From NCBI RefSeq assembly GCF_009932725.1, contig NZ_BLJU01000002.1:682001-746000 (forward strand): a stretch of DNA of 64,000 bases, in the 5' to 3' direction. The notes beneath the pieces are model-generated. The model saw only the letters and a list, made by a program, of their open reading frames with translations. It had not been told where the DNA came from and did not search any database. This document shows positions 63,330 through 64,000 of this stretch, in pieces (the stretch's first letter is position 1; every line of letters begins with the position of its first letter). The stretch is from Pseudomonas yangonensis (lineage in GTDB: Bacteria; Pseudomonadota; Gammaproteobacteria; Pseudomonadales; Pseudomonadaceae). Position numbers and translations under genes: made by a program.

Positions 63330-64000
63330 TCAGCGTTCGCGCATGGCTTCCGAGCGCGCCTTGAGTACGGGCTTAAGCAGGTAGGCCAGCACGCTTTTCT
63401 CACCGGTGATGATGTCCACGGTGGCGACCATGCCGGGGATGATCAGCAATGGATTCTCTTCGCTGCCCAGGTGGCTTTTCTCCGTACGTACCTGGATCAG
63501 GTAGAAACTGTTTCCTTCCTCGTCGGTGATGGTGTCGGCGCTGATCAGCTCCAGATTGGCCTTGAGCCCGCCGTAGATGGTGTAGTCGTAGGCGGTGAAC
63601 TTGACCATGGCCTTCTGCCCGGGATGGAGGAAAGCCACGTCCTGCGGGCGCACCTTGGCCTCGATCAGCAGGCTGTCATCCAGCGGCACGATTTCCAGCA
63701 TGTCGCTGCCCGGCTGCACTACGCCGCCGATGGTGTTGACCTTGAGCTGCTTGATCACCCCGCGCACCGGGGAGGTCACGGTAGTGCGGGTAACCTTGTC
63801 CTCGATGGCGACACTGGTAGCGGTGATCTTCTGCAGTTCGGTGCGCACCTCGTTGAGCTCCTTAAAGGCATCGGAGCGGAAACTGAGCTCGGATTCTTCC
63901 ATCTTGCTTCTGATTTCGCTCATCGCCGCTTCGGCGCGGGGAATGGCCAGGTTGGTGGCTTCCAGGGAGCCTCGCACTTCCACCAGACTACGACGCAGGC
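63330..64000 (-). CDS. HlyD/LapC-type secretion adaptor, 3' part (5' end outside window)
   Basis: The minus-strand frame is open to the right edge and ends in a stop at 63330, giving about 222 C-terminal residues of a type I secretion membrane-fusion protein. VRTELQKITATSVAIEDKVTRTTVTSPVRGVIKQLKV is the end of the coiled coil and the lipoyl/beta-barrel junction; GGVVQPGSDMLEIVPLDDSLLIEAKVRPQDVAFLHPGQ and VKFTAYDYTIYGGLKANLELIS are classic HlyD C-domain segments. It spans the periplasm in an ABC export complex, possibly for a large RTX adhesin like LapA. Partner genes are beyond the window. Confidence 0.93.
   Translation of the reverse strand, partial: LRRSLVEVRGSLEATNLAIPRAEAAMSEIRSKMEESELSFRSDAFKELNEVRTELQKITATSVAIEDKVTRTTVTSPVRGVIKQLKVNTIGGVVQPGSDMLEIVPLDDSLLIEAKVRPQDVAFLHPGQKAMVKFTAYDYTIYGGLKANLELISADTITDEEGNSFYLIQVRTEKSHLGSEENPLLIIPGMVATVDIITGEKSVLAYLLKPVLKARSEAMRER

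Overview
The window is high-GC chromosomal DNA from a Pseudomonas. The cob gene order, the rnd-ycgL-hydroxyacid dehydrogenase-ycgN run, the MarR-MFS-glutathione peroxidase-FadL run and the gbuA/gbuR pair all match arrangements I know from Pseudomonas. The abundant REP repeats, OprD-type and FadL-type porins and an Aer-type receptor also fit. A P. mendocina/oleovorans-type species is my guess, not something the sequence proves. I see no prophage, plasmid backbone, CRISPR array, rRNA operon or complete IS element. One tRNA gene (Pro, anticodon CGG) is present.

Layout. 1-5.7 kb: 3' end of cysM, rlmD, relA, mazG and a DUF2058 gene. 5.8-9.7 kb: a Rho-binding antiterminator (Rof), an OprD-family porin, a DUF5610 gene behind a flagellar-sigma-like promoter, a small redox protein, tRNA-Pro and a small lipoprotein. 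9.7-12.1 kb: molybdenum cofactor genes mobA (minus) and moaB-moeA (plus). 12.3-13.8 kb: two tandem NlpC/P60 lipoproteins and a small HNH-like protein. 13.9-23.2 kb: a cobalamin riboswitch and a tightly packed cobO-cobB-bluB-cbiB-cobC-cobQ-cobU-cobT-alpha-ribazole phosphatase-cobS operon for late B12 synthesis. 23.3-29.6 kb: MarR, MFS, a coupled 41-residue membrane peptide, glutathione peroxidase, FadL, a hypothetical protein, a rhodanese and an acyltransferase. 29.8-42.3 kb: gdhA, SMP-30-like protein, rnd-ycgL-dehydrogenase, ycgN, a gluzincin-like protein, yajD, oligopeptidase B, HIT protein and a class II glutamine amidotransferase. 42.4-49.5 kb: DUF2167, a lipoprotein, a MoxR/VWA pair, DUF748, cysK and a DMT exporter. 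49.7-52.4 kb: aceK, a 43-residue peptide and an MBL hydrolase. 52.5-60.8 kb: a guanidino-compound locus with an NCS1 permease, a ThDP decarboxylase, a YjiH-family membrane protein, guanidinobutyrase (gbuA), a CSS-EAL phosphodiesterase and a LysR regulator (gbuR). 60.9-64 kb: aer, a DTW-domain protein and the 3' part of an HlyD/LapC-type adaptor.

The main finds beyond ordinary genes are two small non-coding inserts in RNA control elements. A 142-bp, nearly full-length palindrome with 17-bp inverted termini sits in a peripheral stem of the cobalamin riboswitch. A 205-bp MITE-like element with 18-bp inverted termini and an 11-bp target duplication splits the terminator hairpin between gdhA and the convergent SMP-30-like gene. 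REP elements also supply the stop codons of two genes. In the guanidino locus, a cyclic-di-GMP phosphodiesterase gene lies between gbuA and gbuR, and a strong dyad suited to a LysR operator lies upstream of gbuA. No wholly new defence or biosynthetic system is evident.
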